Source of the DNA: HGM04593 sp045646965 | GTDB lineage: Bacteria; Bacteroidota; Bacteroidia; Bacteroidales; Bacteroidaceae | Length of the DNA stretch: 64,000 nucleotides | Reading direction: 5' to 3' | NCBI GenBank assembly: GCA_045646965.1 | Contig: JAZRLR010000003.1 | Coordinates: 1 to 64,000, forward strand | Shown: positions 24,127 to 33,219 of the stretch, one piece after another | How positions within the stretch are numbered: the first letter of the stretch is position 1 | Layout: every line of letters begins with the position of its first letter | The notes under the pieces: generated by a model | Databases searched by the model: none | Seen by the model: only the letters and a program-made list of their open reading frames with translations | Told to the model about the DNA's origin: nothing | Made by a program: the position numbers and the translations under genes

Positions 24127-25947
24127 TTATCTTTTTATAGAGTTTTCCATTTTGCTTATGACCTTTATAGCCATATTGTAGACATTGTCCATTGCTGCAC
24201 TTGCATCGCCCGGGGCATATCGTGCATACTCGCCCTCGTTGAGCAGTGAGTGCAGCTCGTCTATGAGCGACTTCTCCACACCTCTTGTGACAAGCTCGAC
24301 TGCTATGTTTTCCTTTGAGAGCTGCGACACGGGGATATTCAGTTTGTCGCTCATATAGCCCCAAAGAGTCTTGAGAATCTCGTCGTAGAACTCGTTTTTC
24401 TTGTTCTCCTTGAGCAATTTCTTTGCTACTTTCAGGCGTTTCACAGCCACTTTGTTTGCTTTCTTTGTGCGCATTGCAGCGATATTTGCATTTGTTGCCA
24501 CCTGCTTACGATGCAGAATTATGTATGCGACAAACAGAATGAAGGGCACAATGTAGCAAAGCATATATATGAGCGATGCAAAGAGATACTCTCCCTTCTC
24601 GTTCAACTGCGATGCACCTCTTTTTATGTAGCGTATATCCTGCCCAATGAGTTTGAGTTCCTCTTTGCTCACATAGGCTGCTACGGCTCCCGCTGTCTCC
24701 TTGCCCTTTTCGACCTGCAGGGTGTAGCTCTCTGTTTCCAGGGTGCGATACTCCTTTGCGTTTATGTCGAAATAGGAGAATTTCACCGAGGGGATGGTGT
24801 ACTCGCCTCCGTAACGGGGAATCACAAGATATTCTATGATTTTATTTCCTGTGAAGCCGTTGGTTTTAAGAGAGAATTTGTTGTCGATTTTGGGATCGTA
24901 TATCTCAAAGTCTTCGGGGAAATTAACCTCGGGAGTCTTTATAAGTTTCATATTTCCCGTACCCGAAATTACAAGTCGCAGCGTCACTGCCTCGTTTGCT
25001 TTCAACTCGGTGGTGCTTATCGACGATGCTATCTTGAAATTTCCCACACCTCCCGAAAAGCCTTCGGGTTTATTTGCGGGCAGGCGTTGCACATTCAGCT
25101 TGAGCTTGGGGGTGCGCAGCTCGCGTTTCACCTCCACATAGTTGGTTCCGCCAAAGAAGAAAAAGTCGTTGTGCGACTGCACCGGCTGCGCAACCACTCC
25201 CTCGAAAGAGGTCGAGGGAATCTCTATCTCGCCGCTCTGCTGCGGGAAGAGCACATACTGCTGCCACACAAGGGTGCGATAGTTGCGGCCGTTGTAATGC
25301 TCCATTTGCCACTCCTTGTTCTGCGGCAACTCCACCTCCTGTATCTGAAAGCCTTTGAGGTCGGGGCTTTTGCCGTTGAGCGAGGTGAGATTCACTGCCG
25401 AATAGACTTTGAATGTGAGGAGCACTGCCTCCTGTTCATAGGCTTTTGTTTTGTTGAGAGTCGCTGTCATAAAGAGGTCGTCGGCCGATATTTCGGCAGT
25501 TGTCGCACCGCGCTGACTTCCGCGACGCTGCTGCGAGCCTCTGCTTTGTGCTGCGCTCTTGTCCTGTGGCAGCACCTTCACCGTCACGGGGTTTGAGGTG
25601 TACTCCTTTCCGTCTACGCTTATCGTGGCGGCGGGGATTTTAAATTCTCCCTCCTTCTCGGCAATAAGTATGTAGCTGAATGTAACCGACTGCGTAGAGG
25701 TTACGTTTCCGTTTATGATATTTGTGCTCGAAGCCTCGGAACGGTGAGGGCCCGAGAGTATAGTGAAATTCTCTATCGCAGGCACGAGAGGCTCTCTCAC
25801 GTTGCGACGGTTCACGGTGTACTTCAGCCTGAAATTCTGGTTCACCTCCACAGCCTTGGGTGCCGAGGTCACAAAGGTGATATCGTCGGCAAGGGCAACG
25901 GTGAGGGTTAGTATGGATAATAGTGTTGTAAGAACTATTCTTTTCAT
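24127..25947 (-). CDS. batD: BatD, oxygen-tolerance membrane protein
   Basis: Protein of 606 residues with a signal peptide (ends near ALA, residue 20), repeated beta-sandwich domains of the BatD type (VEVNQNFRLKYTVNRR, ILIAEKEGEFKIPAATI) over residues 22-430, a membrane segment near 460-482 and a basic cytoplasmic tail of about 120 residues. In the tail the QLSKENIAVELVTRGV part resembles that of the batX protein in the same operon. BatD probably organises the vWA proteins BatA and BatB in the inner membrane. 28 bases downstream of batC. Confidence 0.9.
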   Translation of the reverse strand: MKRIVLTTLLSILTLTVALADDITFVTSAPKAVEVNQNFRLKYTVNRRNVREPLVPAIENFTILSGPHRSEASSTNIINGNVTSTQSVTFSYILIAEKEGEFKIPAATISVDGKEYTSNPVTVKVLPQDKSAAQSRGSQQRRGSQRGATTAEISADDLFMTATLNKTKAYEQEAVLLTFKVYSAVNLTSLNGKSPDLKGFQIQEVELPQNKEWQMEHYNGRNYRTLVWQQYVLFPQQSGEIEIPSTSFEGVVAQPVQSHNDFFFFGGTNYVEVKRELRTPKLKLNVQRLPANKPEGFSGGVGNFKIASSISTTELKANEAVTLRLVISGTGNMKLIKTPEVNFPEDFEIYDPKIDNKFSLKTNGFTGNKIIEYLVIPRYGGEYTIPSVKFSYFDINAKEYRTLETESYTLQVEKGKETAGAVAAYVSKEELKLIGQDIRYIKRGASQLNEKGEYLFASLIYMLCYIVPFILFVAYIILHRKQVATNANIAAMRTKKANKVAVKRLKVAKKLLKENKKNEFYDEILKTLWGYMSDKLNIPVSQLSKENIAVELVTRGVEKSLIDELHSLLNEGEYARYAPGDASAAMDNVYNMAIKVISKMENSIKR

Positions 25948-25975
25948 TGTTTCTGTATCTCTTTCTTAATCTTGT

Positions 25976-26680
25976 TTACCAATCTTTGTCGAGTTTGCGG
26001 CCACGCACCTGCATCATCTTTTTCACTTTTTCCTGCACATCTTTCTCGTCCTGCATAGCCGACTCGAGCAACTGCTCGGCGTTCTCCTTGGACATCTCCT
26101 GCTCGTTTTGCTGCTCGGGTTGCTGCTGCTGTTCTTGCTGTTCCTGTTGCTCTTTTTGCTGCTGCTCCTGTTGTTGCTGTTCTTGCTCTTTTTCTTGCTT
26201 GTCCTGCTGCTCTTGCTGTTGGTTGTCCTGCTGGTTGTTCTGCTGCTCCTTCAACTGATGCATTGCAAGGGCTAGATTGTAGCGCGTCTGATGGTCGGTA
26301 GGATTCTCACGCAACGATTGTTTGTAGTACTCCACGGCCTGTCCATACTCTTTGGCTGCCTGACAGAGCACACCCATATTGTGATGTATTTGCGCAAGGT
26401 TATTCTTGTCGCTCTCGCGTTTCTCGGCCATCTGAAAATGCTCCATTGCCTCCTGTGCCTTGTTCTGGAACAGCAAAGTATTGCCCAGATTATAGAGTGC
26501 ATTGCTTCCCTCGGGGTTGAGCTCAAGAGCTTTTCTGTACTCCACTTCGGCCTTTTCATAGAGGCTGTCGGCATAGAGTTTATTACCGCTGCGCAGATGC
26601 TCGCGGTAGGTTTTTTGCGCCGATATCTGTGAAAAGACACAGAGTGCAAGAATAAACAATATATACTTATACTTCAACAT
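25976..26680 (-). CDS. batC: BatC, TPR protein with Gln/Glu-rich tail
   Basis: Protein of 234 residues: signal peptide (to about 21), three TPR repeats (about 27-140: YEKAEVEYRKALELNPEGSN, QEAMEHFQMAEK, YGQAVEYYKQSLRENPTDHQ), and from residue 142 a region of about 55 residues made almost only of Gln, Glu and Lys. The tail after it is charged (MQDEKDVQEKVKKM). BatC is thought to hold the Bat complex together through its TPRs. The Gln tract is encoded by a CTG/TTG-rich stretch at 26100-26250. Confidence 0.9.
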   Translation of the reverse strand: MLKYKYILFILALCVFSQISAQKTYREHLRSGNKLYADSLYEKAEVEYRKALELNPEGSNALYNLGNTLLFQNKAQEAMEHFQMAEKRESDKNNLAQIHHNMGVLCQAAKEYGQAVEYYKQSLRENPTDHQTRYNLALAMHQLKEQQNNQQDNQQQEQQDKQEKEQEQQQQEQQQKEQQEQQEQQQQPEQQNEQEMSKENAEQLLESAMQDEKDVQEKVKKMMQVRGRKLDKDW

Positions 26681-26692
26681 TCTAAACCTCTT

Positions 26693-27712
26693 TTATTTAT
26701 TAAATAGTTTAATATTGCGTGTGTAACGGCTTTTGCCTGTGAGAATCAGTGACTCGATAACCAAAAGCAGGAAGGCTATCCACGCAACAAATTCAAACTG
26801 CTCATCGTACTCGGTGTAAACCTCGGTGGTGAGGTCGGCTTTTGCGAGCTTGTTTACCTCGCTCTCGAGCACTTTTTGTGCATTATTTGTGTTGTCCACT
26901 CTTATGTATGCTCCACCTCCGGCGCGGGCTATGGATTGTGCCATCTGCTCGTTGAGCTTTGTCACAACTACGTTACCCTCTTTGTCGCGGCGATAATCTT
27001 TTGTACCCGGAACGGGAATGGGTGCTCCCTCGAGCGAGCCGATACCGAGGATGTAGACGTTCATACCTTTGTCGGCTGCTGCTTTTGCCGCATCCTCGGC
27101 CGAGCCTTCGTGGTTTTCACCGTCGGTTATCACAATAATTGCTTTTCCCACCTCTTCGTCGGGTGTAAAACTTTTCATTGCAAGGCTTATTGCGCCGCCT
27201 ATATCTGTTCCCTGACGCGATATAAGTGCAGGCGAGATTGTCTCGAGAAACATCTTTGCCGATATAAAATCGTTTGTTATAGGCAACTGCACAAAGGCAT
27301 CGCCTGCAAAGACTATAAGGCCCACCTTGTCGCTTTCGAACTTGTCTATGAGCCTCGATATTATCTTTTTTGCTTTCTCCAGACGATTGGGCGCAATGTC
27401 CTCGGCAAGCATAGAGTTTGAAATATCGAGAGCTATGACTGCCTCAATACCCTGACGTGTAACGGTCTCTTTCTTTGAGCCGAACTGCGGACGTGCAAGC
27501 GCAAACACTATGCAAGCGAGCGCAGCGAGCGACAGCCAGAACTTTATCGCGGGGCGATACTGCGAAGCGTCGGGCATAAGATTTTTAAGCAACTCCGTGT
27601 CGCCGTATCGACGCAGGTTTCTCTTTTTTCTATATTCTGAATATATATAGATGGCCAGAAGAACCGGTATCGAAATGAGTAGGTAGAGATATTCGGGATT
27701 GGCAAATTTCAT
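26693..27712 (-). CDS. batB: BatB, von Willebrand factor A membrane protein
   Basis: Protein of 339 residues: two N-terminal membrane segments (about 8-24 and 58-75), a vWA domain with a complete MIDAS (DISNS at 96-100, T in SRQGTDIGGA, D in ITDGENHEG), and a C-terminal membrane segment (FVAWIAFLLLVIESLIL). The metal site probably binds partner proteins in the periplasm. Paralogue of BatA; 12-base gap between the two genes. Confidence 0.92.
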   Translation of the reverse strand: MKFANPEYLYLLISIPVLLAIYIYSEYRKKRNLRRYGDTELLKNLMPDASQYRPAIKFWLSLAALACIVFALARPQFGSKKETVTRQGIEAVIALDISNSMLAEDIAPNRLEKAKKIISRLIDKFESDKVGLIVFAGDAFVQLPITNDFISAKMFLETISPALISRQGTDIGGAISLAMKSFTPDEEVGKAIIVITDGENHEGSAEDAAKAAADKGMNVYILGIGSLEGAPIPVPGTKDYRRDKEGNVVVTKLNEQMAQSIARAGGGAYIRVDNTNNAQKVLESEVNKLAKADLTTEVYTEYDEQFEFVAWIAFLLLVIESLILTGKSRYTRNIKLFNK

Positions 27713-27724
27713 CGGTAATACTAA

Positions 27725-28711
27725 TTAGGGTATTTTCTTTAATATGGTATTGCGCAAAAGAATCTCGAGCAAAAGCATTGCGAACGCCACAAGCGCAAAA
27801 AGTTGATACTCTTCTTCGCGCGAACTGAATTCTTTGACATTCAGTTTTGTACGCTCAAGCTGGTCGATTTTCTCATACACCTCTTTGAGTTTTGAATTAC
27901 TTGTGGCACGAAAGTAGTTTCCATCGGTTATCGTGGCTATTTTATTGAGCGTAGTCTCGTCAATCTCCACAGGTACGTTTACAATCTGTGCGCCGTAGGG
28001 ATAGGGGGCGGTGCCGTTGGTACCCACGCCTATAGTATATATTCTCACTCCGAACTGCTTGGCTATTTCGGCTGCCGCCTCGGGAGAAATCTCTCCGCGG
28101 TTGTTTGAGCCGTCGGTGAGCAGAATTATCACTTTCGACTTTGCCTTGCTCTCCTTGAGACGGCTCACGGCGTTTGCGACGCCCATTCCTATGGCTGTAC
28201 CGTCTTCAATGATACCCTGTGCCGCAATGTCGCACTTCACGCCATTGAGCATATTGAGCAGCACAGCGTGGTCTATGGTGAGGGGGCATTGCGTAAAACT
28301 CTCTCCCGCAAAAATTGTAAGTCCTATATTGTCGTTGGGGCGGCCGTTGATAAAATCAGCTGCCACCTGCTTTGCGGCTTCGAGTCTGTTGGGCGAGAGG
28401 TCCATCGCAAGCATACTTGTGGAGACGTCCATCGCAAGCATAATATCTATACCCTCGACTTCGGTGTTTTGCCAGCGGTTTGTGCTCTGCGGGCGCGCAA
28501 GCATTATTATTACCATAGAAAGAGCCACTACCCTCAACGCAAAAGGCAGGTCAATGATATAGTTTTTATAACTCTTCACATTCTTGAGAAAAGGCGCGAC
28601 AGTGGAGACCTTCATCGACGGTTCCAACCCTCTTCCTCTTAATATGTACCACACGATATATGCGGCAAGAGGTATGAAAAGCAGTAAATATTCTATTTTC
28701 GAGAAAAACAT
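27725..28711 (-). CDS. batA: BatA, von Willebrand factor A membrane protein
   Basis: Protein of 328 residues with N-terminal membrane segments (about 7-24 and 57-72), a vWA domain with MIDAS DVSTS at 95-99 and the later LLTDGSNNRGE, and a C-terminal membrane segment (YQLFALVAFAMLLLEILL). It pairs with BatB. MoxR ATPases such as the one encoded upstream are thought to remodel or activate such vWA proteins. Confidence 0.92.
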   Translation of the reverse strand: MFFSKIEYLLLFIPLAAYIVWYILRGRGLEPSMKVSTVAPFLKNVKSYKNYIIDLPFALRVVALSMVIIMLARPQSTNRWQNTEVEGIDIMLAMDVSTSMLAMDLSPNRLEAAKQVAADFINGRPNDNIGLTIFAGESFTQCPLTIDHAVLLNMLNGVKCDIAAQGIIEDGTAIGMGVANAVSRLKESKAKSKVIILLTDGSNNRGEISPEAAAEIAKQFGVRIYTIGVGTNGTAPYPYGAQIVNVPVEIDETTLNKIATITDGNYFRATSNSKLKEVYEKIDQLERTKLNVKEFSSREEEYQLFALVAFAMLLLEILLRNTILKKIP

Positions 28712-28720
28712 AAATCAAAT

Positions 28721-29797
28721 TCAGCTAAACAAATAATATACATCGCATATAAGCATTGCAAGCACGGCTGCCACAGCTATTGAAAGCAACACAATGGATG
28801 CAAGCAAAAGCCTCTTTGCACGGAGCGAGCGGTGGTTTACCACCCTTTTCTCTGTGGGTTGCGCTGCGGCTTCCTGTTCTGTGATTTTTGTCTCGTTCAC
28901 AAAGTCGGCGGCGGCACGCAGGTTGTTGTCGTTCTCGTTCATCGGCGGATTGAGCTTCGCAAATTTCACAAGGTCGGCTGTTGTGAGCAGCTCGTGCAAC
29001 TCCTTCAGGCCTTCTTTCTCCTTGACTTCGAGCAAATGTGACATAATCTCCTCTGTGGTCATCTCGGTTGCGTTGAACGCAAAACGCTCGTTCATATAAC
29101 CGCGCAGAGCATCGGTCAAAGCGGTGTAGAACTCTTTGTGATTGCCCGATGTGCGCCAATCTGTTTCGTTCTTTATGCGCTCAATCTCGCCAAGTGCAAC
29201 TATGTGTGCGGGAGTTTTGGGTTTCACCTTTACAATGCGCACAATGGGTTTGTTATTTATAAATCTCACGGTTACCCACGCAAGCACGGCACCGAGCAAA
29301 ATGAGCAGAAGGAAATATCCTACGCTGCTCTTGTAGTCGCTCCACCCCAGCTCTATGTAACGTATATCCTTGGGAGGGAAGAACTGCTCGAGGTTTGTGG
29401 TATCGACAGGCATCATATACACGGCGAGGGCCAGTTCTTCGGAATAGAAAGGCAGGCCGTCCACAATCACCTCAAAAGGGGGAATCACATACACCGCGCT
29501 GTCGAACGAAGTAACCACATACTCCTCGGTTATGAGCAGACGTTTCCCGTCGTTGAGTCGCTGTGTGTCGTTGGGGAGTTTTTCCACAATCTCAACACCC
29601 TCCACAATCTCTTTGTCGAAGAGAGGAAGAAGGGCGCGTTTGTCGGCGTCCACTCCCACTTTGAGTTTAATTCTCGCCTGCTCGCCTATGAGGCGCTGGC
29701 ACGAATCTATTTCGGCATTTACCGACACATTTTGTGCCGACACCGTAGTGAGGAGTGCCAGGGAGAACAGAAATATTGTAAATATTATCTTTTTCAT
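28721..29797 (-). CDS. BatX-like membrane protein of the Bat operon
   Basis: Protein of 358 residues: signal peptide (ends VSAQ, about 22), a periplasmic beta domain like the BatD N-terminus (SVNAEIDSCQRLIGEQARIK), a membrane segment (VGYFLLLILLGAVLAWVTVRF, about 159-179), a cytoplasmic helical part (EFYTALTDALRGYMNERF) and a last membrane segment at the C-terminus (LLLASIVLLSIAVAAVLAML). This matches the DUF4381/BatX-type gene that in Bacteroidetes stands between the DUF58 gene and batA. Function unknown apart from its operon. Confidence 0.75.
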   Translation of the reverse strand: MKKIIFTIFLFSLALLTTVSAQNVSVNAEIDSCQRLIGEQARIKLKVGVDADKRALLPLFDKEIVEGVEIVEKLPNDTQRLNDGKRLLITEEYVVTSFDSAVYVIPPFEVIVDGLPFYSEELALAVYMMPVDTTNLEQFFPPKDIRYIELGWSDYKSSVGYFLLLILLGAVLAWVTVRFINNKPIVRIVKVKPKTPAHIVALGEIERIKNETDWRTSGNHKEFYTALTDALRGYMNERFAFNATEMTTEEIMSHLLEVKEKEGLKELHELLTTADLVKFAKLNPPMNENDNNLRAAADFVNETKITEQEAAAQPTEKRVVNHRSLRAKRLLLASIVLLSIAVAAVLAMLICDVYYLFS

Positions 29798-29820
29798 TAC
29801 ATCTAACGGGGTTTAGGGCT

Positions 29821-30690
29821 TCAGGCTCGCATAGCAAACAGCGACATAAGCGCCTTTACATAGTCCTGGTCGGTGCGCACAGACACAGAGTCTACGCGGC
29901 TCTTCTTGAAAATTTCATCTATAGCCGCCGACTGCGACGCCCACCACTCGCGCTGGGCTGCCTGCACCTTCTTCGACGAGGTGTCGATATACATCTCCTC
30001 GCCGCTCTCGGCATCTTTTATCTTCATAAGACCTATCTGCGGCAGTTCCACGAGCCTGCGGTCATACACCTGTATAGCCACAACGTCGTGTTTGCGGTTG
30101 GCAATGGTAAGTGCGTTCTTATAGTCGTTTGCCGCAATGAAATCGCTCAAGATAAAGGCCGTACACCTCTTTTTTATGGCGTTTGTAAGGAATTGCAACG
30201 GCACCTTTATATCGGTCTTGTGACCTGTGGGCTCAAAATTTATCAGTTCCCTTATTATATAAAGGATGTGCTTGCGTCCTTTCTGCGGGGGGATGAATTT
30301 CTCTATCACATCCGAGAAAAAGACAACGCCTATCTTGTCGTTGTTCTGTATGGCAGCAAAGGCCAAAGTCGCTGCTATCTCGGTGAGCATATCGCGCTTT
30401 GTCTGCTTCACAGTTCCAAAGTCGAGACTCTGCGACACATCGACAAGCAGCATCACGGTGAGCTCGCGCTCCTCCTCAAATACCTTTACAAAGGGTTTGT
30501 TGAAACGTGCCGTCACGTTCCAGTCGATATCGCGCACATCGTCGCCGTATTGGTACTCACGCACTTCGCTGAACGACATACCGCGCCCTTTGAATGCCGA
30601 ATGATACTGCCCCGCGAAGATATTGTGTGACAATCCTCGCGTCTTTATCTCTATCTTGCGAACTTTCTTAATCAGCTCACCAGTCTCCAT
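29821..30690 (-). CDS. DUF58 domain protein of the Bat operon
   Basis: Cytoplasmic protein of 289 residues with the DUF58 core GRGMSFSEVREYQYGDDVRD followed by DWNVTARFNKPFVKVFEEER and a vWA-like fold with DVSQS (MLLVDVSQSLDFG). DUF58 proteins nearly always stand next to MoxR ATPases and are thought to connect them with the membrane vWA proteins. Ten bases after moxR, so co-transcribed. Confidence 0.9.
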   Translation of the reverse strand: METGELIKKVRKIEIKTRGLSHNIFAGQYHSAFKGRGMSFSEVREYQYGDDVRDIDWNVTARFNKPFVKVFEEERELTVMLLVDVSQSLDFGTVKQTKRDMLTEIAATLAFAAIQNNDKIGVVFFSDVIEKFIPPQKGRKHILYIIRELINFEPTGHKTDIKVPLQFLTNAIKKRCTAFILSDFIAANDYKNALTIANRKHDVVAIQVYDRRLVELPQIGLMKIKDAESGEEMYIDTSSKKVQAAQREWWASQSAAIDEIFKKSRVDSVSVRTDQDYVKALMSLFAMRA

Positions 30691-30699
30691 ATCACTCTA

Positions 30700-31695
30700 T
30701 TAGGGTACCTCGACTCTGTTCAAAATCTGGCTCACAATCTCATCGGCACTCATATTGCTTGCCTCGGCCTCATAGCTCAAGCCGATACGGTGACGCAGCA
30801 CATCGTGTGCAACGGCGCGCACATCTTCAGGCACCACATATCCGCGGCGCTTGATGAATGCGTATGCTCTTGCAGCGAGAGCAAGGTTAATTGAAGCACG
30901 GGGAGAGCCACCGAAGGAAATCATCTCCTTGAGCTCCTTCATACCATACTTTTCGGGGTAACGTGTCGCAAAGACAATGTCGGCGATGTATTGCTCAATC
31001 TTTTCGTCGAGATATACCTGACGCACCACCTTGCGTGCCTCGATAATCTCTTCGGGCTTTAGGATGGGTTTTACTGTAATCTTCTCGCCTGTGATATTCT
31101 GACGTATGATTCTCTTCTCCTCCGACAATTCGGGGTAACCTATAACCACCTTGAGCATAAAACGGTCTACCTGTGCCTCGGGCAAGGGGTATGTACCCTC
31201 CTGCTCTATGGGATTCTGTGTTGCAAGCACAAGGAAGGGAGAGGGCAAAGGGAATGTCTCTTTGCCAATTGTAACCTGACGCTCCTGCATTGCCTCGAGC
31301 AAAGCACTCTGCACCTTTGCGGGGGCGCGGTTAATCTCGTCGGCAAGGACGAAGTTGGCAAACACAGGGCCGCGCTTTGCCTTGAATTCCTCGGCCTTCT
31401 GGCTGTATACCATAGTACCTATTACGTCGGCGGGAAGAAGGTCGGGAGTAAACTGTATGCGGCTGAAATCGGCATCTATAAGCTCGGAGAGGGTTTTGAT
31501 TGCCAATGTCTTTGCAAGGCCGGGCAGACCTTCGAGCAACACGTGACCATCGGCCAACAAACCTATAAGCAACGACTCTACAAGATGTTTCTGACCAACG
31601 ATTACCTGGTCCATTCCTGTGAGCAGGTTTGTTACAAATCCGCTCTGTTTCTCTATCATTTCATTCAATTCTCTGATGTCTATTGCACCATTCAT
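30700..31695 (-). CDS. MoxR family AAA+ ATPase
   Basis: ATPase of 331 residues, first gene of the Bat operon. Walker A GLPGLAKT at residues 56-63, Walker B FVLADEINRAP, sensor 1 VLATQNPIEQEGTYPLPEAQ and the arginine-bearing VDRFML follow in the MoxR order. MoxR proteins act as chaperone-like remodellers of vWA proteins. The ATG at 31695 is chosen: the upstream extension (18 codons to 31749) overlaps the -7 box at 31728-31735 and is not conserved in type. Confidence 0.92.
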   Translation of the reverse strand: MNGAIDIRELNEMIEKQSGFVTNLLTGMDQVIVGQKHLVESLLIGLLADGHVLLEGLPGLAKTLAIKTLSELIDADFSRIQFTPDLLPADVIGTMVYSQKAEEFKAKRGPVFANFVLADEINRAPAKVQSALLEAMQERQVTIGKETFPLPSPFLVLATQNPIEQEGTYPLPEAQVDRFMLKVVIGYPELSEEKRIIRQNITGEKITVKPILKPEEIIEARKVVRQVYLDEKIEQYIADIVFATRYPEKYGMKELKEMISFGGSPRASINLALAARAYAFIKRRGYVVPEDVRAVAHDVLRHRIGLSYEAEASNMSADEIVSQILNRVEVP

Positions 31696-31727
31696 AGCTA
31701 TATCTGTTTTTACAATTATTTTTATTC

Positions 31728-31735
31728 CAAAATTA
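31728..31735 (-). promoter_or_regulatory. -7 box of the Bat operon
   Basis: Minus strand TAATTTTG at 31735-31728, about 33 bases before the moxR start at 31695. The -33 box is poor. Confidence 0.5.
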
Positions 31736-31804
31736 CTGCTTTGTGGCAATCTTTAATGTTAATATTGTTAAAAGTGATTTAACTACTGTTATATTAAAGA
31801 TTCT

Positions 31805-32923
31805 TTAACGCTCGGCAGGCTGTTTTGAGGGCTTTAAGCGGGGGATGGCAAGTTCCATTCCCTTGGCAAGGCCGTTGGGGTTTCTCAAATTGTTGTGCTG
31901 AACGATATATGGCCACAGGCGCTTGTCGCCGTAATATTTGAGGGCGATGCGTGTGAGTGTCTCGTCCTCGGCCACGGTGTGTGTCTCCATTGTACCGTCG
32001 GCGTAATAAAGCAAAGTATCGCCTATACCCACAGCTCCCACGCTCTTGCCTGCAAGTTCCTCTACAAGGACGAATGTGTATATCTCTTCCTCTGCCACCT
32101 CGGTGGTGTCTATTTTCACGGCGGGTACAAGCTCCACGGCGGGTACCACAGTCTCGACCTGCACGGTGAGGGGTTCTTCTATCTTATTTGCACGTTGCAA
32201 AGACGTGTAAGCAAAATAACCCACAACGCAGACTATCACAAGCAGCAGGGTGAATATCCAGGCTGCACTTTTTTTCTTTACGGGGGCATCTTCGGCAGAC
32301 GAGGGCTGCTCTGTGGCTTTTTCTTCTACAACGGGCTCCTCGGCAGGTGTTTCAATGGTTGAAACCTCGGCTTTTTCTGTGGAAATTTCCGCTACAGATT
32401 CTTCAAATACCTCTGCGGTAGTTTCTTCGACGGCTGCGGGATTTTCGCAAGGTGCAGGCTCTTCTGCCACAGGTTCTTCAATTACTTCTGCGGGAGTTTC
32501 CTCAACCGGTTTTTCCTCTGTGACAGCTGTGCTCTCTTCGGCTTGCCCATTTACCATCTCCTCATCTGCAGAAGATTCACTTTCCTCATCTTCTATATAT
32601 GAGTCGTCTATCTCGACAGGCTCAAACATCGCGAAGGGCTGGTTTACGCTCTCCTTGAGTACATCGGCGGGCAGGAACGTAAGTTTTTTGTGTCCTTTTA
32701 TCTCTATTTTTTCGCCGGTGTTCACATCTACGCTTTCGCGGCTTGCAACATCGGTTATCTTGAATGTTCCAAGGCCGTTTATCTTCACCGTGCCGTCACT
32801 TTCGAGTCCCTCGATGATGATATCGAAAAAGGCCTTTGTGAAATTCTCGGCTTTTGCCGCCGATAAATCGGTCTGCTTTGCCAGAAGAGCCGAGAGCTCC
32901 GAATGATTCAGTTTAGCATCCAT
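31805..32923 (-). CDS. HU-domain / membrane / LysM fusion protein
   Basis: Protein of 372 residues with unusual architecture. Residues 1-100 are an HU/IHF-type DNA-binding domain (INGLGTFKITDVASRESVDV). Residues 105-215 are acidic, repetitive Glu/Ala/Pro/Val sequence, and a membrane segment (AAWIFTLLLVIVCVVGYFAY) spans about 221-240. After it comes a beta-rich linker and a C-terminal LysM domain (HTVAEDETLTRIALKYYGDK... to about 363). With positive residues before the membrane segment (VKKKSA) the HU part should be cytoplasmic and the LysM part periplasmic, so the protein could tether nucleoid to peptidoglycan. It is encoded just after an ordinary HU gene (11-base gap). The domains are visible; the tethering role is inference. 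Confidence 0.85.
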   Translation of the reverse strand: MDAKLNHSELSALLAKQTDLSAAKAENFTKAFFDIIIEGLESDGTVKINGLGTFKITDVASRESVDVNTGEKIEIKGHKKLTFLPADVLKESVNQPFAMFEPVEIDDSYIEDEESESSADEEMVNGQAEESTAVTEEKPVEETPAEVIEEPVAEEPAPCENPAAVEETTAEVFEESVAEISTEKAEVSTIETPAEEPVVEEKATEQPSSAEDAPVKKKSAAWIFTLLLVIVCVVGYFAYTSLQRANKIEEPLTVQVETVVPAVELVPAVKIDTTEVAEEEIYTFVLVEELAGKSVGAVGIGDTLLYYADGTMETHTVAEDETLTRIALKYYGDKRLWPYIVQHNNLRNPNGLAKGMELAIPRLKPSKQPAER

Positions 32924-32934
32924 ATATAGCCCTC

Positions 32935-33210
32935 CTACTCTTTGAATTTATCTTTTAATTTATTGCTCGGCCTGAATGCGGGAACTACCTTGGGCGGAAC
33001 CAAAAAGCGCTGACCGCTTTTGGGGTTTACCGACACTCTCTCTTTGCGCATCTTCACCTCGAGCACGCCGAAGCCCGACACGTTAAGCTGGTCGTTCTCT
33101 TTCAAACGCTCTGTCATCACCGCCACAAACGACTCAACACTTGCTACAGCCTCTGCGGGTGTCATACCGCATCGCTTGGCCAGTTTGCTGATAAATTCCT
33201 TGTTATTCAT
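32935..33210 (-). CDS. HU/IHF family DNA-binding protein
   Basis: Nucleoid protein of 91 residues. The fold is recognisable from NNKEFISKLAKRCGMTPAEA, GFGVLEVKMRKERVSVNPK and the beta-arm ending in PPKVVPAFRPSNKLKDK. It differs from canonical HU, which has GRNPxTG in the arm; here it is NPKSGQRFLVPPK, typical of a Bacteroidetes HU-like branch. The ATG at 33210 is the start: the in-frame codon at 33219 is TTG. Between rimO and the HU/LysM fusion, probably in one transcript. Confidence 0.9.
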   Translation of the reverse strand: MNNKEFISKLAKRCGMTPAEAVASVESFVAVMTERLKENDQLNVSGFGVLEVKMRKERVSVNPKSGQRFLVPPKVVPAFRPSNKLKDKFKE

Positions 33211-33219
33211 ACGGCTCAA

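Noticed and set aside
26090..26260. Repetitive CTG/TTG stretch as a CRISPR or satellite
   Set aside because: It lies in frame within batC and encodes its Gln/Glu-rich tail.
23352..31695. MoxR plus von Willebrand A genes as a ternary conflict system
   Set aside because: Gene order moxR-DUF58-batX-batA-batB-batC-batD-batE is the conserved Bat operon of Bacteroidetes, a core envelope system.
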